NCBI RefSeq assembly: GCF_039555335.1
Contig: NC_092637.1
Span: forward strand, 40,326,526 to 40,390,525
DNA length: 64,000 nt
Reading direction: 5' to 3'
From: Amphiura filiformis
Lineage: Eukaryota > Echinodermata > Ophiuroidea > Amphilepidida > Amphiuridae
Shown here: positions 1 to 11,240 of the stretch, piece by piece
Layout of the letters: each line of letters opens with the position of its first letter
Position numbering within the stretch: position 1 is the stretch's first letter
Position numbers and translations under genes: made by a program
The notes under the pieces: model-generated
The model's input: only the letters and a program-made list of their open reading frames with translations
Told to the model about the DNA's origin: nothing
The model's database searches: none

Positions 1-944
1 TGAAGACTAGGGGCCTACTTATACATGGGGTCATATCCATGGACACAAGTAACGATAATTGACAACACGATACGCGACTGTATTTAGGAGGCTAACCACT
101 AATAATTAATAATGCCGGGTAGGGCCTACTCCTGGGCGACTCGTGTGGGCAAGGACGCTTAGGACGGTGACCAAATGAGTCTCAAATTTCACCGGGAGGG
201 GCACTCAAGTATGATAATGTAGGCCTATACGCATGTGTGGCCAACTTTTTAAACACCCCCTAAAACGAGTTTTACCCTACCAGCAAATTTAGGATCAATA
301 GGCCTAAGCTAACTTAATACACTAAAGGAAGTTTTGGATGAGAAAACGGACATTTTGATGAGAAACGGCCAAAATGGTGAGAATTTAAATTTTCTCATTC
401 TTTTGGATGAGAAACTTCCTGGTGTGTGTGTCAATCATTATTGTCTTATTAAAATCCGGGACTTTGGTTGACCTGTGCTAGACTCAAGCACATGTTAATG
501 ACGCAAAGACAGTTGTGGTAACACCATGGTCGCAGACCTGCAAAAAAGCTCAAAAACAGATAGTAATGAAACCAGTTTTTATTTTCCTTGCTCTAGCGAG
601 TTCACAGAGAAGGTGTTTCTAGTACAATGCAGCGTCGGACTCTAGCTGAGAGCGTAGCCTGAGTCCAAACGGACTCCAAGAAGGGCTCTCCATACACAAA
701 TGAACAAACACAAAGGAAAGTAGTCTCCTCCGTGACCAGCTTGATTTCGATGGAGCGAAACCAAATTGGCTGCAGAGGAGACGGGTAATTTTGCCATGCA
801 AATGAGGTGAGTGCCCTCTCAAGAATAACTACTCTCTGCTATTTGATTGTATAGGCATTTGTTATGTGTGTGAGACAAACTGTCGCGTGCGACAAGTCTT
901 TCAATTCGCGCGAGTGTCCTTGCCTATGCATCAGTGGTCATAAG
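1..944. other. Intergenic, no gene seen
   Basis: No supportable coding sequence. A short motif (TTTGGATGAGAAA and variants) recurs three times between about 332 and 415. Around 850-890 a fragment resembles part of the dispersed repeat found more fully at 1,375-1,650 and 12,240-12,490, sharing the GTGTGTGAGACAAACTGTC stretch. Confidence 0.5.
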
Positions 945-1235
945 AGATATATCATTTTATTCGAAAGGGGGGGGTCCCAAATATACGGGGGTCATAAAGT
1001 CTTGGAAAGAATAATAGGAGGGGTCATAAAATGTTTTATGACCAAAATGTAGGGAGTCACAAGATGACCACAGAAAGTGTGTTATTTTATTCAAAAAGAC
1101 TGATTTCAATACAATTTTGGGGTTTGGGATCATAAAATTTTTGTTGCCAAAATAGGGGATGCGCAATTTTATTGACGCAAACTTTTTGTAAATTTGGGAC
1201 CCGCCCCCTTCCGAAAAAATGACAGCCCTCTAAGA
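945..1235. repeat. Dispersed repeat, copy 1 (G-rich/CATAAA type)
   Basis: The right end, with CCCCCTTCCGAAAAAATGAC, is the reverse complement of the start of a second copy at about 42,130-42,270. Both copies contain runs of GGGGGTCATAAA-like sequence. This is a mobile-element-derived repeat; the family is not recognised and no protein is encoded. Confidence 0.5.
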
Positions 1236-1374
1236 GGATTCAAAAGATAACCTCTGCCCCAATAATCCCTAGCTATATTTATTTGAAACTGTTCCACGGA
1301 GGATGTATCATAATAGACTCAGTCTTCAAATGATATAAATAAAATTTGAATGAGTGAACGAACAAAATCATACA

Positions 1375-1650
1375 ACGACCAACTGAATAGAGGCTGTGCA
1401 TATGACGTATCATCCCGTAAATATGGCGGACTACTCAAATGCATTCAACAAAAGCATGATTGCATCTACCGTGACAGTTCAGAGTTCGTCTCACACACAT
1501 AACAAAATGCACTACGATCAAATAGGTTGATGACAACCATGACAACATTTGATTGAATGGACTGCACTGCGCCATGATTACGGTGAAGAAACCGGATCAA
1601 AACCTTTGTTTGGAGCCAATCGATAAATGCAAGGCCTCTATAGCTATCAT
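1375..1650. repeat. Dispersed repeat, inverted copy of 12,240-12,490
   Basis: About 250 bases match the reverse complement of 12,240-12,490. Shared landmarks are the segments containing ATCCCGTAAATATGGCGGA and ATTTGATTGAATGGACTGCA. Small open frames inside it are chance. At 12 kb the same repeat lies inside a larger element with terminal inverted repeats. Confidence 0.65.
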
Positions 1651-2321
1651 TGAATACTGGCTAGGATTCCACAACACAATGAGAACATGTTATAAGGCGC
1701 TTTGGAAGGCACACAATACCCCATTGGCTTTCCATATTATGTGCACTCAACAACTATTCAGTATCGAAGCTCGGTATCGAAGTTACGTAATATTACTATG
1801 TCAACGGGATCACGCGCTTAAGTAATGAACCACGGTCGAAACAATCAGTACACAAAAAAGGCATACCAAAATAGCGTGATCGCAATGATCGCCATACAAA
1901 CAGTGCTTGGTTCCGATACCATCACGGAGTTATGTATACTTCGTGGTCTGATAGTTATATGATCAATGGTCTGATCTACTTGGGTTCGATCCTTTTAAGA
2001 AAAGAAACAATAGTTGATCATTTATAATGCATAAATGAATAAAATAATGTAGTTACACAATTTGAAACATTGAGGCCGTTCTATTTTTCAAAGGTCATTT
2101 AACTGTTAAATGTAGTGGAATATATCACGCATTGATAGGTAGCAGGTGGAGCAAATTTTGTCAGCGGTTTTTGTTGCCGTTTGTTCGCAGTGCTTATTTA
2201 TCTAAAAAAATACGAAAATTAAAATTAAATTAAAAAAAATTCACAATATTCGTTCGTAAAATGGGGACAAAATCCAAAAACATTTCTTGACCCTTCTTCA
2301 CATAAAAGTAGGGGCAGAAAT
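1651..2321. other. Intergenic, nothing recognised
   Basis: AT-rich sequence without a supportable gene, RNA gene or clear repeat boundary. Confidence 0.4.
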
Positions 2322-2397
2322 TAAGATTCGAACAAGTACCATTCACCATTCAAGGCGCACCCTCTACCGACTGAGCTAACGGGTCAGACAATAGAAG
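2322..2397 (-). pseudogene. Degenerate tRNA-like sequence (tRNA pseudogene or SINE head)
   Basis: Read on the minus strand it has an A-box-like D-arm (TAGCTCAGTCGGTAGAG) and a B-box-like T-arm (TTCGAATC) at roughly tRNA spacing. The acceptor and anticodon stems do not pair well, so a working tRNA is unlikely. No SINE body can be delimited. Confidence 0.5.
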
Positions 2398-3464
2398 GGT
2401 GTAATTTTGAACTGAAGAATATTAAAAAATTATGAAGAAATTAAAATATTATAAAAAGGTTCACCAAAATGAGTTAGGTATAACGTGTGAATCGATTTAC
2501 AAATTAAGTCCAATGGCACTTTGAGAAAGAATACCTGAAGAAACCCCAAAACATTTGCTGCTCTAGCAACTAACCTAGTGACCTAAAGTATTGGGTCATG
2601 TCACGATATTTTTTTCTGAGGCATTATGTCCAGGTTGCTCAATTTGACATACAGGTATCCTTAATGCTGTTGAGATTTTACAAGGATGGCGCTCTCACAT
2701 TTCTAAGAATCCAAAAGCGCCATTAGGCGAACGTTTACGGTATATGTCGCGGGTTAAAATGATACAACCGGGAATTATTTTCGTCTTTACCCCCGAAATC
2801 TATATCAAGTTTTGCCCCCTCCCCTCCCACCAAGAAAGCTAGCTGAAGGCGCAACAAAATATATTCAGCAATTAAAAAAATATTCATGTACAAAAATCAG
2901 TTTATTTTCAAGCATTTTCTTTAAACCTCTCAGGGTGGCCTACATCTGTGCTATGAACGTGTGTTGCTTTAATAGTGAATACAACATAACGGAGCTATAT
3001 TGTGGTTCACCCACAAGCGTGCTAACAAACCTACGTCACTATCGAACTTGAGGTGAGGCACATTATAGAAGGCTTTTTGACCTATACTTTTCTTGCTGGT
3101 AGAAAAAAACCTACAACTAATTAGAACCTTTTTGTTCGGAATCGAGCATCCTCGGGGTTGTCCAAGGGTTCTTTATGTGTTCTCTAATGCATTTATAGAT
3201 AAGAGTCTTTGACCAAAATGCTTTCTTAGAACCAAAAGGGGTTGTAAGGCCCTTTGGAGAATCTTTAATGTAATGGTCTTTGAAGAACCTTTAAATGTGT
3301 CCCCTGGAGGGCAGCCGAAGAACTCTTGTAGCACCTCTTTTTCTACGTACCACTGTGTTCTCTAATGCATTTATAAGAGTCTTTGGCTATGACCAACTAA
3401 AATGAAAAGGTGATGAAGTGCTACAGGAGGCTTCTGCCAGCAATATGGAAAGATAGGAAGAAAA
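2398..3464. other. Intergenic, nothing recognised
   Basis: No convincing gene. A segment containing TGTTCTCTAATGCATTTATA occurs twice (about 3,178 and 3,357), a short local duplication. Confidence 0.4.
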
Positions 3465-3720
3465 ATGCCTGGATGGCATAATGGAGAAAGCTAAAATACT
3501 TTGGTCATATTGTCAGGAAACAGAAGCTAATTATGCAAGTATATTATGGAAGACCGTCATGAAAGGGGACGTCCGTCAATACTTTGAACTAATGACGTAA
3601 AGATGGTTTCTATTCAAGGAATGCATGGCGGGGCAACGAACTAGTCTCACATCAGATTGAGCTGATGGCGTACTCTTGTGAAGACCACAGCGCCATCTGA
3701 CATAGGAAGGTATCGCACTA
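3465..3720 (+). pseudogene. Relic of a non-LTR (LINE) retrotransposon C-terminus
   Basis: Conceptual translation, with frame changes, gives RKLKYFGHIVRK near 3,484-3,523 and WRTLVKTTAPSDIGRYRTNR near 3,667-3,726. Both resemble the conserved region after the reverse transcriptase in many animal LINE elements (the R-K-L-x-Y-F-G-H motif and a final W-R-x-L-V-K motif). Stops and frameshifts between the two show it is dead. The exact clade cannot be assigned by eye. Confidence 0.5.
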
Positions 3721-4269
3721 ACCGCGGAATCCTACACTGATATACCCCACTTTTTTAGAAGTCGTACGTACTTTCATTTGCGAATGTCTCCAGGATCGGG
3801 ATGTAAAGCGGGATGTAAAGTAAGCTTATGTATAGCGTGAGGTGCGTAGGTGTTTGCCAGCAAACGATGACACACACTTGCACTTCATATTTAAACCGTA
3901 GACCTCTCTGCAACCTGCAAGCAATTGGTGACCGTCACCGTATCAAAGAGGTCTGCAAACAACCACAATTGCATGTGCTTGCGAAATACGTCCTACGTGA
4001 GATATAACGTCAAGACATCCGTGCGTGGTGGATTCAGGAAATAGGAATTGCATGAATGATACTGAAGGGAAATGGTACAAGAGAAGCTGTATGACCGGCT
4101 AGGTTTTTAATTACGTGTCTCTGACTTGCTCAACCTTTTCAAATCCATACCATCGGCATCCTGATTCTTAACCGTATATCATCTACCGATATCGCACTGC
4201 TAAACATTTCAGACCAAGACGCTATTGAACAAACACGTTTTTAGGAGAGCCTATGTACACTGTCTCACC
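3721..4269 (+). other. Upstream region of the fibrinogen-domain gene
   Basis: Non-coding sequence before the start at 4,270. Possible 3' splice sites at about 4,213 (CATTTCAG) and 4,246 (GTTTTTAG) would allow an upstream non-coding exon, but none can be identified. No clear TATA box was found at a convincing distance. Confidence 0.3.
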
Positions 4270-5118
4270 ATGGACAACACCCATCGACCTGCGGCCTTCA
4301 CTATCTTTTTTACCACGATTACCATAGCTATATTTCTTCACATCGGGTATACCGACGGCTATCCTCAAAAGAGGGCTACCAATAACCTGTCGGATTCCGA
4401 TGGAATCACCCATCTACTGGACACACAAAACCGGCTCCTCAGCCAAATGGTAGCTTACTTAAACACATTGACGAAGGGCACCCATCTAACAGCCGGGGAT
4501 TGTTCGGACGTCGCCGCGCAAGGACCGTACATTAGCGGTGTCTACACAATAACACCATGGGATGATATGGGTCGCCCAGGATCGTTTCAAGCCTTCTGTG
4601 ATCTAGAGACGACAGGAGAAAGCTGGACTGTGATACAGAAACGATTTGATGGCTCAGTAGATTTCTTTCGTGATTGGGAGGACTATAAAAACGGGTTTGG
4701 AGACCTAAATGGAGAGTACTGGCTTGGACTTGAAAAGATCAATCGACTGACTAAAACAGGGTCCTCTTGGAAGTTGAAGATCGAGTTGGAAGATTTCGAT
4801 AATAACACTGCTTACGCTGAATATAATGATTTTGGTGTCGGAGATGAGGCCACCAATTATCAGCTTGCGTTAGGGGAGTATAGTGGAACAGCTGGTAACG
4901 GACTCGCTTATCATGCGAACATGCCTTTTACCACCAAAGATAGAGATAACGATTTTCATGGTGGACAATGTGCTGTTATGACAAAAGGTGCTTGGTGGTA
5001 TAAGAATTGTCACGCTTCAAATCTAAACGGCTTCTACTCGGGTTATCCTCAGCAATCTTCTGCTACAATGGCATGGCGACATTTTACTGGATCTCATGAA
5101 GCGTTAACACTTGGTTAA
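4270..5118 (+). CDS. Secreted fibrinogen-related (FReD) protein, C-terminal tail out of frame
   Basis: The protein is 282 codons in one uninterrupted frame. The start chosen is the ATG at 4,270, in an excellent context (CACCATGG). It is followed by a hydrophobic stretch (about residues 9-26) typical of a signal peptide, then a short linker (about 40-72) that may form a weak coiled coil. From Cys78 onward it is a fibrinogen C-terminal globular domain: GSFQAFCDLET, WTVIQKRFDGSVDFFRDW, GEYWLGLEKI, then the calcium and ligand region TKDRDNDFHGGQCAVM and GAWWYKNCHASNLNGFY. Ficolins, angiopoietin-like proteins, tenascins and many invertebrate lectins share this domain, so recognition of glycans or extracellular ligands is likely; the subfamily is not certain. 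The frame ends after MAWRHFTGSHEALTLG, whereas the usual ending with a MKIRP-like motif appears just downstream in another frame (5,112-5,156). That points to a single-base indel or an assembly error. Confidence 0.85.
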   Translation: MDNTHRPAAFTIFFTTITIAIFLHIGYTDGYPQKRATNNLSDSDGITHLLDTQNRLLSQMVAYLNTLTKGTHLTAGDCSDVAAQGPYISGVYTITPWDDMGRPGSFQAFCDLETTGESWTVIQKRFDGSVDFFRDWEDYKNGFGDLNGEYWLGLEKINRLTKTGSSWKLKIELEDFDNNTAYAEYNDFGVGDEATNYQLALGEYSGTAGNGLAYHANMPFTTKDRDNDFHGGQCAVMTKGAWWYKNCHASNLNGFYSGYPQQSSATMAWRHFTGSHEALTLG

Positions 5119-5156
5119 AGAGAAGCGAAATGAAAATACGGCCAGTGACTCCATAA
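5112..5156 (+). pseudogene. Out-of-frame remnant of the FReD C-terminus
   Basis: In the frame shifted by +2 relative to the main ORF, these bases read WLKRSEMKIRPVTP and stop at 5,154-5,156. LKR-x-EMKIRP is the conserved end of fibrinogen C domains. The switch must fall between about 5,091 and 5,112. Confidence 0.7.
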
Positions 5157-5197
5157 ATAATTATCCATGTTTTGTTATTGAAATGGAATGCAGTTTG

Positions 5198-5215
5198 AAT
5201 AAAACAAAAAATAAA
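5198..5215 (+). terminator. Polyadenylation signals of the FReD gene
   Basis: AATAAA at 5,198-5,203 and again at 5,210-5,215, about 80 bases after the stop, followed by a GT/T-rich stretch near 5,240. The position fits a short 3' UTR. Confidence 0.6.
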
Positions 5216-5340
5216 TACACCTTCGTGATGACACTTCTTTGTTTGAAAAGGGAAAGCTGAGCAGAACAAAATAAAATGAACAGTTTTTATCGAAATGTCT
5301 GTAATATCTACGTACTTGTACATGTATATAAAATATAACA

Positions 5341-6286
5341 GACCCATTCCACATCAACTCCAGGGATGTGCACCGCAGCACCTCTTCAATTTTTTTCTTT
5401 TTCTGTGTGGTGGTAGATATTGATGAGAAAGTAAAATTCCGGAAATTTGAGCTTCATACTCCATTTCGTTTTCCCGTGGCATTAATTTGAAATTTAGGGG
5501 GGTCAGCGTAAAAAATGTGTCGCAACGCGAAAGACAACGTTTGGAGGTCCATAAATGTATAAAGGGAACCCTTTACAACTTTGAAAAGTATGTGTCTTAC
5601 GTACTTATCCATATGTAGAAATAATGCAAACCTCTGATGTGCTGAAAATCGAGTCCCAAAGCCAATATCTCTCAGAAATGTTCTCCAAGGACATATCTTC
5701 AACATACCTGAAGTTGATGGTGGATCAAAATGTTGACATGGGTTTTCAGGGGGTCAAAAGTAAAAAAATGTACAATTGGGGTTTTGCCATAGGTAATATC
5801 TCAGCTAAAAGTATTCTAATAGGCTCAATATTGATAAGAGTAATGTCCAATTGTACCAAAGGGCTCTTTGACTGGCAAAAAATGGACAGTAAATGATTTT
5901 ACTTTGAGTTCTGACCTCAAAGTTGGTCCTGATGGACGAAGTGGCATTTGAGGGCCCTATATCTTTTAAAGTAAAGGAGTTACATTTTCCATGATGCCAG
6001 ATTTGAATTCTACACAAATAAGTACCCCAGGATACATACTTTTCAAAGTTATAAAGGGTTCCCTTTATACATTTATGGACCTCCAAACGTTGTCTTTCGC
6101 ATTGCGACACATTTTTTACGCTGACCCCCCTAAATTTCAAATTGATGCCACGGGAAAACAAAATGGAGTATGAAGCTCAAATTTTCGGGATTTTACTTTC
6201 TCATCAATATCTACCACCACACAGAAAAAGAAAAAAATTGAAGAGGTGCTGCGGTGCACATCCCTGGAGTTGACATGGAATGGGTC
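5341..6286. mobile_element. Foldback DNA element with ~285-bp terminal inverted repeats
   Basis: Bases 5,341-5,625 match the reverse complement of 6,003-6,286, with outer ends GACCCATTCC and GGAATGGGTC. The tetranucleotide AACA lies directly outside both ends, a possible target-site duplication. The roughly 380-bp core has no transposase. This is a non-autonomous element that starts about 125 bp past the FReD poly(A) signal. Confidence 0.75.
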
Positions 6287-6303
6287 AACAGTAATTGGAA
6301 ATG

Positions 6304-6969
6304 TTAAGGGATCTGGAATGAGCGTTTTGAGCGTTTCGACAGTATTTTTGTGGGACATGAGAGCACATCAGACTTATCGAATTGCATTCTGAATACGAAG
6401 AATGTCTTTCTGATATCAAATAATTTTCAATTTTGAAATTCACGATATAATACAAATTTTATGACAAATTATTAAAATTTGATATTTTTCACATTTTTGA
6501 TATAATAACAGTCCTCGAAGTAAATTTTATAAATCTAATGATATATTCTTAAAGTGTATGTAGCTGGAAGGAAAAGCCGACGATCACTTGAAAATTTTGA
6601 CCTTTCATATTGAAGATATGGATTTTTTTCCCAAAAAGACCTAAATTTTGTGTGTTTTGGGGAACAAAAATCCACATCTTCAATACGAAAGGTCAAAATT
6701 TTCAATTGATAGTCGGCTTTTCATCCGACCTACATACACTTTAAGTACATGTCATCAGATTTATACAGTTTACTTCGAGTACTGTTAAATATCCAAAATA
6801 TCGATATTTAATCATTTGCCATAAAATGTGTATTACATTGCGAATTTCAAAAAATCAAAATTATTTGATATCAGGACATTCTTCGTATTCAGAATGCAAT
6901 TCGATATGTCTGATGTGCTTTAATGTCCCACAATAAATACTGCCCAAACGTTCATACCCCATCCCTTAA
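6304..6969. mobile_element. TTAA-flanked palindromic MITE
   Basis: TTAA at 6,304-6,307 and 6,966-6,969 brackets a 658-bp sequence that is largely its own reverse complement. Left and right arms share GAATTGCATTCTGAATACGA and its complement, and the central arms share GGTCAAAATTTTC. TTAA duplication is typical of piggyBac-type transposition. It contains no transposase. Confidence 0.75.
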
Positions 6970-7704
6970 ATAAGACAATTTTTTTGTGTGCTTGCCCTCC
7001 TTCGACCGACACAAGCACCGTGCGCGGGTATCGCGAGAAAGGCAGAACGACTTTGTGAAAAAATCGACAACGTCACCCTCTGTAGGGCAGAATAATACCA
7101 AGGGATATCCACGGACGGTTCATAGTTTTATCACTTATTTGTCACTATGCGGTAATCACAATGATATAAACCCCATAGGCAGCTAGGGTTACTACATGTA
7201 AGTTCCAGGAAAAATCTAGCCCTTTTCGGGACTCGCCCTTGCTCCGTATGATGTAGGTTTATCTGCAACAAAATACTTTCAAAAAGGTGGCTATTATCTC
7301 TGCAGACGGTGTAACTTATTTCCGGAGATGAAAATAATCGTCTCAGCTTATTTAAAACATATGTAGGTAAACTTGCTTTTGGGGAAATTGTAAAAATAAG
7401 AATTTGCCAACATGTGGACAAAACTGGATTTTCGTCACTTTTATTCAAATGGGCGTACTAAACTAAAGATTTTGTTCACCACTTACACTAAATACTTTTA
7501 AGACCAATACTGTAATTATGTCAATAATTTTCTTTTTATTGTGTTATTTCGTTGCAAGGATTAAAACAAGCCCAGGTGTCATTTTGATTTTTGATCTACA
7601 TCATCTAGGATGATGTAAATGGTCCGACTAGATATTGTATATATTTGTTTGTGTACACAGAATGTCCGAAAAAGCGGGCCCAACAAATGAAGAGCTTTGT
7701 TGCA

Positions 7705-7940
7705 AAGCCCTTTACACCCACTTGAACAATTTTGAGAAAACATCCAAAAATCATCCAAAAAAAGTACTGATATATAGGGGTTTGCAACAGAAGCAATTTT
7801 AGGTGGGATGCTTGGGTAGGACGAGCATCCCACCAAAAACTGCTTTTGTTATACAAACCCCCATATATCAGTGATTATTTGATGATTTTTTGATGTGTTG
7901 TCAAAATTGCTCAAGTGGATGCAAGGGGTTTTGATCAAAA
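7705..7940. mobile_element. Imperfect palindrome, foldback element
   Basis: Two arms of about 100 bp meet near 7,820. GGTGGGATGC/GCATCCCACC flank the centre, and the arms extend through ATATATAGGGGTTTG/CAAACCCCCATATAT and CACTTGA/TCAAGTG. No target duplication could be identified. Confidence 0.65.
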
Positions 7941-8033
7941 TATCGAGAATTTGTTTATGTTCCCCTATAACTCAAGAATGGTAAAACATAGTGAATTATG
8001 AATATAATTTTTAAAATTCTCATTAAATTTCCT

Positions 8034-8378
8034 TTAAAGGGGCATTTCGTGATCCACAGCCTCATCCCCCACTTTTCTAAAAAAAAGTTGAGATTTTTAT
8101 ATCACTGGAAACCTCTGGCTACATAATGTTTATGTACAAAATATTTCTTGCAGATTAATTCGTTTTGCAAAGATATCATGAAATTTGAATTTCGTTCTGG
8201 TGCACCAGAACGAAATTACAACGCATTGTCTATGGAGCAGTGTAATACACATAATCATGCATAACTCGCAAACGCAAAATCGGAATCAACTGAAATTTTG
8301 GGAATAGGCTTTTTTCGTGGATATGTACTGAAAAATGTCATAAAAAGAGGATGCTAGGATCACGAAACACTCCTTTAA
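8034..8378. mobile_element. TTAA-flanked MITE, ends AAGGRGYRTTTCGTGATC
   Basis: TTAA at 8,034-8,037 and 8,375-8,378 flank inverted ends of about 20 bp (AGGGGCATTTCGTGATCC against GGATCACGAAACACTCC). A perfect internal hairpin, TTTCGTTCTGGTGCACCAGAACGAAA, sits near 8,192-8,217 and is described here by its half-site TTTCGTTCTGGTG. It has no coding capacity. Confidence 0.7.
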
Positions 8379-8710
8379 GACACCATTCTTACTTTTTACT
8401 TAAAGAGGTTTAATTTTTGAGAACAATTAGTGAGCCACAGACGAAGGCACGTAAAAAACTCTCCATCGAGTGATGCATTTTGCGTCGCAATTAACCAGTA
8501 AGCCTACGGCGCGGTTCAACTTGAAGTCAACAACAAATTGTAAAATTTTTCGTGCAACCATTTTTACATCCGAGATCATATCTTCAGAACTGTGTGTTTG
8601 TCTGTTTTTTCAATAATTTAAAAAAGGGGGAGAACTTACACACACGAAAACTTTGAGCCTAACTATTTTTGACTTGCAGCATGTATTCCCTCATTGTTGT
8701 TCCGCATAAA

Positions 8711-8912
8711 ACAATGGGCTATTCTATCTGTAATATAATTATATACTCCATGATAATACAAGACCTTAATCTCCCACACAGGGGGTGTACAGTAGATTTC
8801 AAATAGAATCACCCATTCAGGTAACCCCATTTGAAATTCACACTCCCTGTGTGGGAGATTGCTAAGGTCATGTCTTTCATAGGGGTTATGGATTTCAACT
8901 GGAACAGACCAA
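8711..8912. mobile_element. MITE family P, copy 1 (truncated left)
   Basis: Palindromic repeat of about 185 bp, recognised by CTCCCACACAGGGGGTGTA in the left arm and CACTCCCTGTGTGGGAGATT in the right, with outer ends ending in TTTCAACTGGAA. Other copies lie at 11,881, 15,158, 15,832, 20,247 and 32,595. The left end of this copy has diverged. Confidence 0.75.
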
Positions 8913-8977
8913 TGCTATCTCCCTTGTAAGTTGTTGGTCTCAAATAATACTAGTTTAATTAAAATATATAGTTAAGT

Positions 8978-9450
8978 CTGCACAAAAAGTAACTCAGCTG
9001 TTATAAATACGCCTATAGATTCAGAACTAATAATTGTTTTCACAATATTTCAACATAAAAAGAAGGATGATTTATTTACGCGCATTTTGATACCCCATTT
9101 GTCCAATTTTGTTCAATATTAACAATACAGCAGTGTTTTGAAAGAAAAATACCCCAATTTAAAAGTTGCAGTTATTTGTATTGATTTGAAGTAAGCGCGA
9201 AGATAATGGCGGGCTTTACGTGTTTACAGTGCTGGCATTATAACCATTGATCGATGTAAACTGCAACTTTTAAATTCAGGTATTTTTCTGTAAAAGCACT
9301 ACTGTATTTTGATATTGAACGACATTTGACGAATGGGGTATCAAAATGCGTGTAAATAAATCCTCCTCTCTATGTTGAAATATTGTGAAAACAATTATCA
9401 GTTCTGAATCTATAGGCGTATTTATAACAGCTGAGTTTCTTTTTGTGCAG
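8978..9450. mobile_element. Foldback element with ~200-bp inverted arms
   Basis: CTGCACAAAAAG at the left end and CTTTTTGTGCAG at the right end bound arms that share AACTCAGCTGTTATAAATAC, CGCCTATAGATTCAGAACT, TTTGATACCCCATT and AAAAGTTGCAGTT. The core is about 80 bp. It contains no transposase. Confidence 0.75.
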
Positions 9451-9657
9451 AATTTATGTCTACAAATAAATCAAGTAAAACGTAACACTTTAGTTGTAAG
9501 ATTTATTCAAATATACAATACAAAATACAGTGATATTGCATGTACCTTTATCTCACATTAAATTACAATAAAATATATGTCAACAATATTATTTACACTT
9601 TTTATCCCCAATTACATATTGTGATGCTTTAACCAGATCAATTACATTTAACATTAA

Positions 9658-9780
9658 TGGTGGGTGATCAGCTGATTTTTATGGTGATTTCTATCTTAAA
9701 TCGAGGGCTATTACATTAAAGGTGGGTGGTCAGATTATTTTCATGGTGTTTTCTATTTAAAATCGAGGGCTATTACATTA
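9658..9780 (+). repeat. Tandem direct duplication, ~62 bp x 2
   Basis: Two adjacent copies, each starting GGTGGGTG and ending AATCGAGGGCTATTACATTA, differ at several bases. It directly abuts the palindrome at 9,780. Confidence 0.75.
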
Positions 9781-9980
9781 CCCTAAAGCGGGATGACTTT
9801 GGACAGTGGGGTGACTTTGGACACGCATACAGGACAGGGTTGCTTGATTTAAATCACAATTTTTTTCAAAAAATCATTGATTTAAATTTAAATCAATTAT
9901 TTTTTAGAAAAAAATCATTGATTTAAATTGAGCAACCCTGTCCTATATGCGTGTCCAAAGTCACCCCACTTTACGGTAAC
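9780..9980. mobile_element. Palindromic element with GACTTTGGACA arms
   Basis: The left arm, with GGGTGACTTTGGACACGCAT and CAGGACAGGGTTGC, is complementary to the right arm, with GCAACCCTGTCCT and GTGTCCAAAGTCACCCC. The core is made of ATTTAAAT-rich repeats resembling sequence at 16,860-16,920. Confidence 0.7.
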
Positions 9981-10837
9981 ATTAATGGTTATCACTTTTT
10001 TCTTCTCATCAAATAAAGGAAATGTAGGCCTATCTCAGACATTTCACAGCTCAGGGTTGAGCAGGGCGTTAGCCAGGATTGTTAAACATTATTTTGTTTT
10101 TGCAAGGGGTGCCAATTACCAAAAGGTGAACCTTTTTCATGCAAAATGTAGACTTAACCCTCCTGGTTATGCAAAGCAAAAAAATGATGGGGTAAAATGG
10201 GGGATGAGGCTGTCAATCTGGTCACCCACCTTTAAGTTGCACAATTTTAAGCCATTATTCTTGATTTCAAAATCAATCTTTAACTCTTTTTCGGTAAATC
10301 ATTGTTTTTCGATTGTCTGTCGCTACCTCCATTTCCCAAAAAGATTTTAGGGATATAATAATTAATGAAAATCATGCATTTTCTTATCCTAAGAATACAT
10401 TTTCAAACACCAAACATTACTCCGGTGCTGTTGCAGGGGGTGAAGATTCCTTTAAATCATTTGTACAGGGATGTCCATTATGACTGAAATCCTAATTTGC
10501 ATTCCTAGCTTACTTTTTTCCACAAGTTATAAACTTTCATTATTTCAACTTCCTTATTTATTTATTTATTTAACTATTTATTTAACTATTTTTTCTTCCT
10601 ATTTTCACCTGTACCCATTTCAATGCTTTTGCAGCATTTTTCTGTTGTAAAACAGTATTTTTATAAACGTTACAAACTCTATCCCATGCCAGTCTAATTG
10701 ACCAAAAAACAAATAAATAAAGTGCAGTGATTTATAGTAAAATGCACAGGCATACATTCACAAGCTTCAGCACTTTTACAAGAATCTGACCAACCAAAAA
10801 ACATGCCATATATATAACATATAGGCCCCCCCCCCTC
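9981..10837. other. Intergenic, nothing recognised
   Basis: No gene. The segment GGGGGATGAGGCTGTCAATC near 10,200 recurs near 33,280, indicating a dispersed repeat of unknown extent. A TTTA-rich low-complexity run lies at about 10,555-10,590. Confidence 0.4.
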
Positions 10838-11240
10838 CAAAAAAAAAAAAAAAGATTGTTTGCTTGTCCTCCACCGACCGACCCTAATCTGGAAAATCAG
10901 GGAAGAAAGTTGTTTTTTTGTTTTACTGTACAGATGAATACCGACCCTAATTTTGGACATTCCAGAAAAAGTTTTTTTCTTTAAACATTTTTGACATCCT
11001 GAAAAGTTTTTCATACAGTTTCTACACACTTCTAAACTGTTTTAAAAACATGAATGAAGTGGTTTACAGTAGAAAAATATCCCAACTATTTGGGCTATGT
11101 ATTAAACTAATTAAACTTAAAGGCACAGTCATGTTTTGGCTGCGACCTTTATAAAAATATTACCCCAAAAAAAAATCCCACCCGATTGACCCAATTCTGA
11201 AAAACGTGTGGAGGACAAGCAAACAATCTTTTTTTTTGTC
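10838..11240. mobile_element. MITE with GATTGTTTGCTTGTCCTCCA ends
   Basis: Inverted ends of about 30 bp: AGATTGTTTGCTTGTCCTCC near 10,852 and its complement GGAGGACAAGCAAACAATCT near 11,212. Both are bordered by poly(A) or poly(T). A related half-end occurs near 6,990. It is non-coding. Confidence 0.65.

Noticed and set aside
5454..6358. Small protein genes in both strands of the foldback element
   Set aside because: The frames mirror each other because the arms are inverted repeats. They lack homology, start context and splice support.
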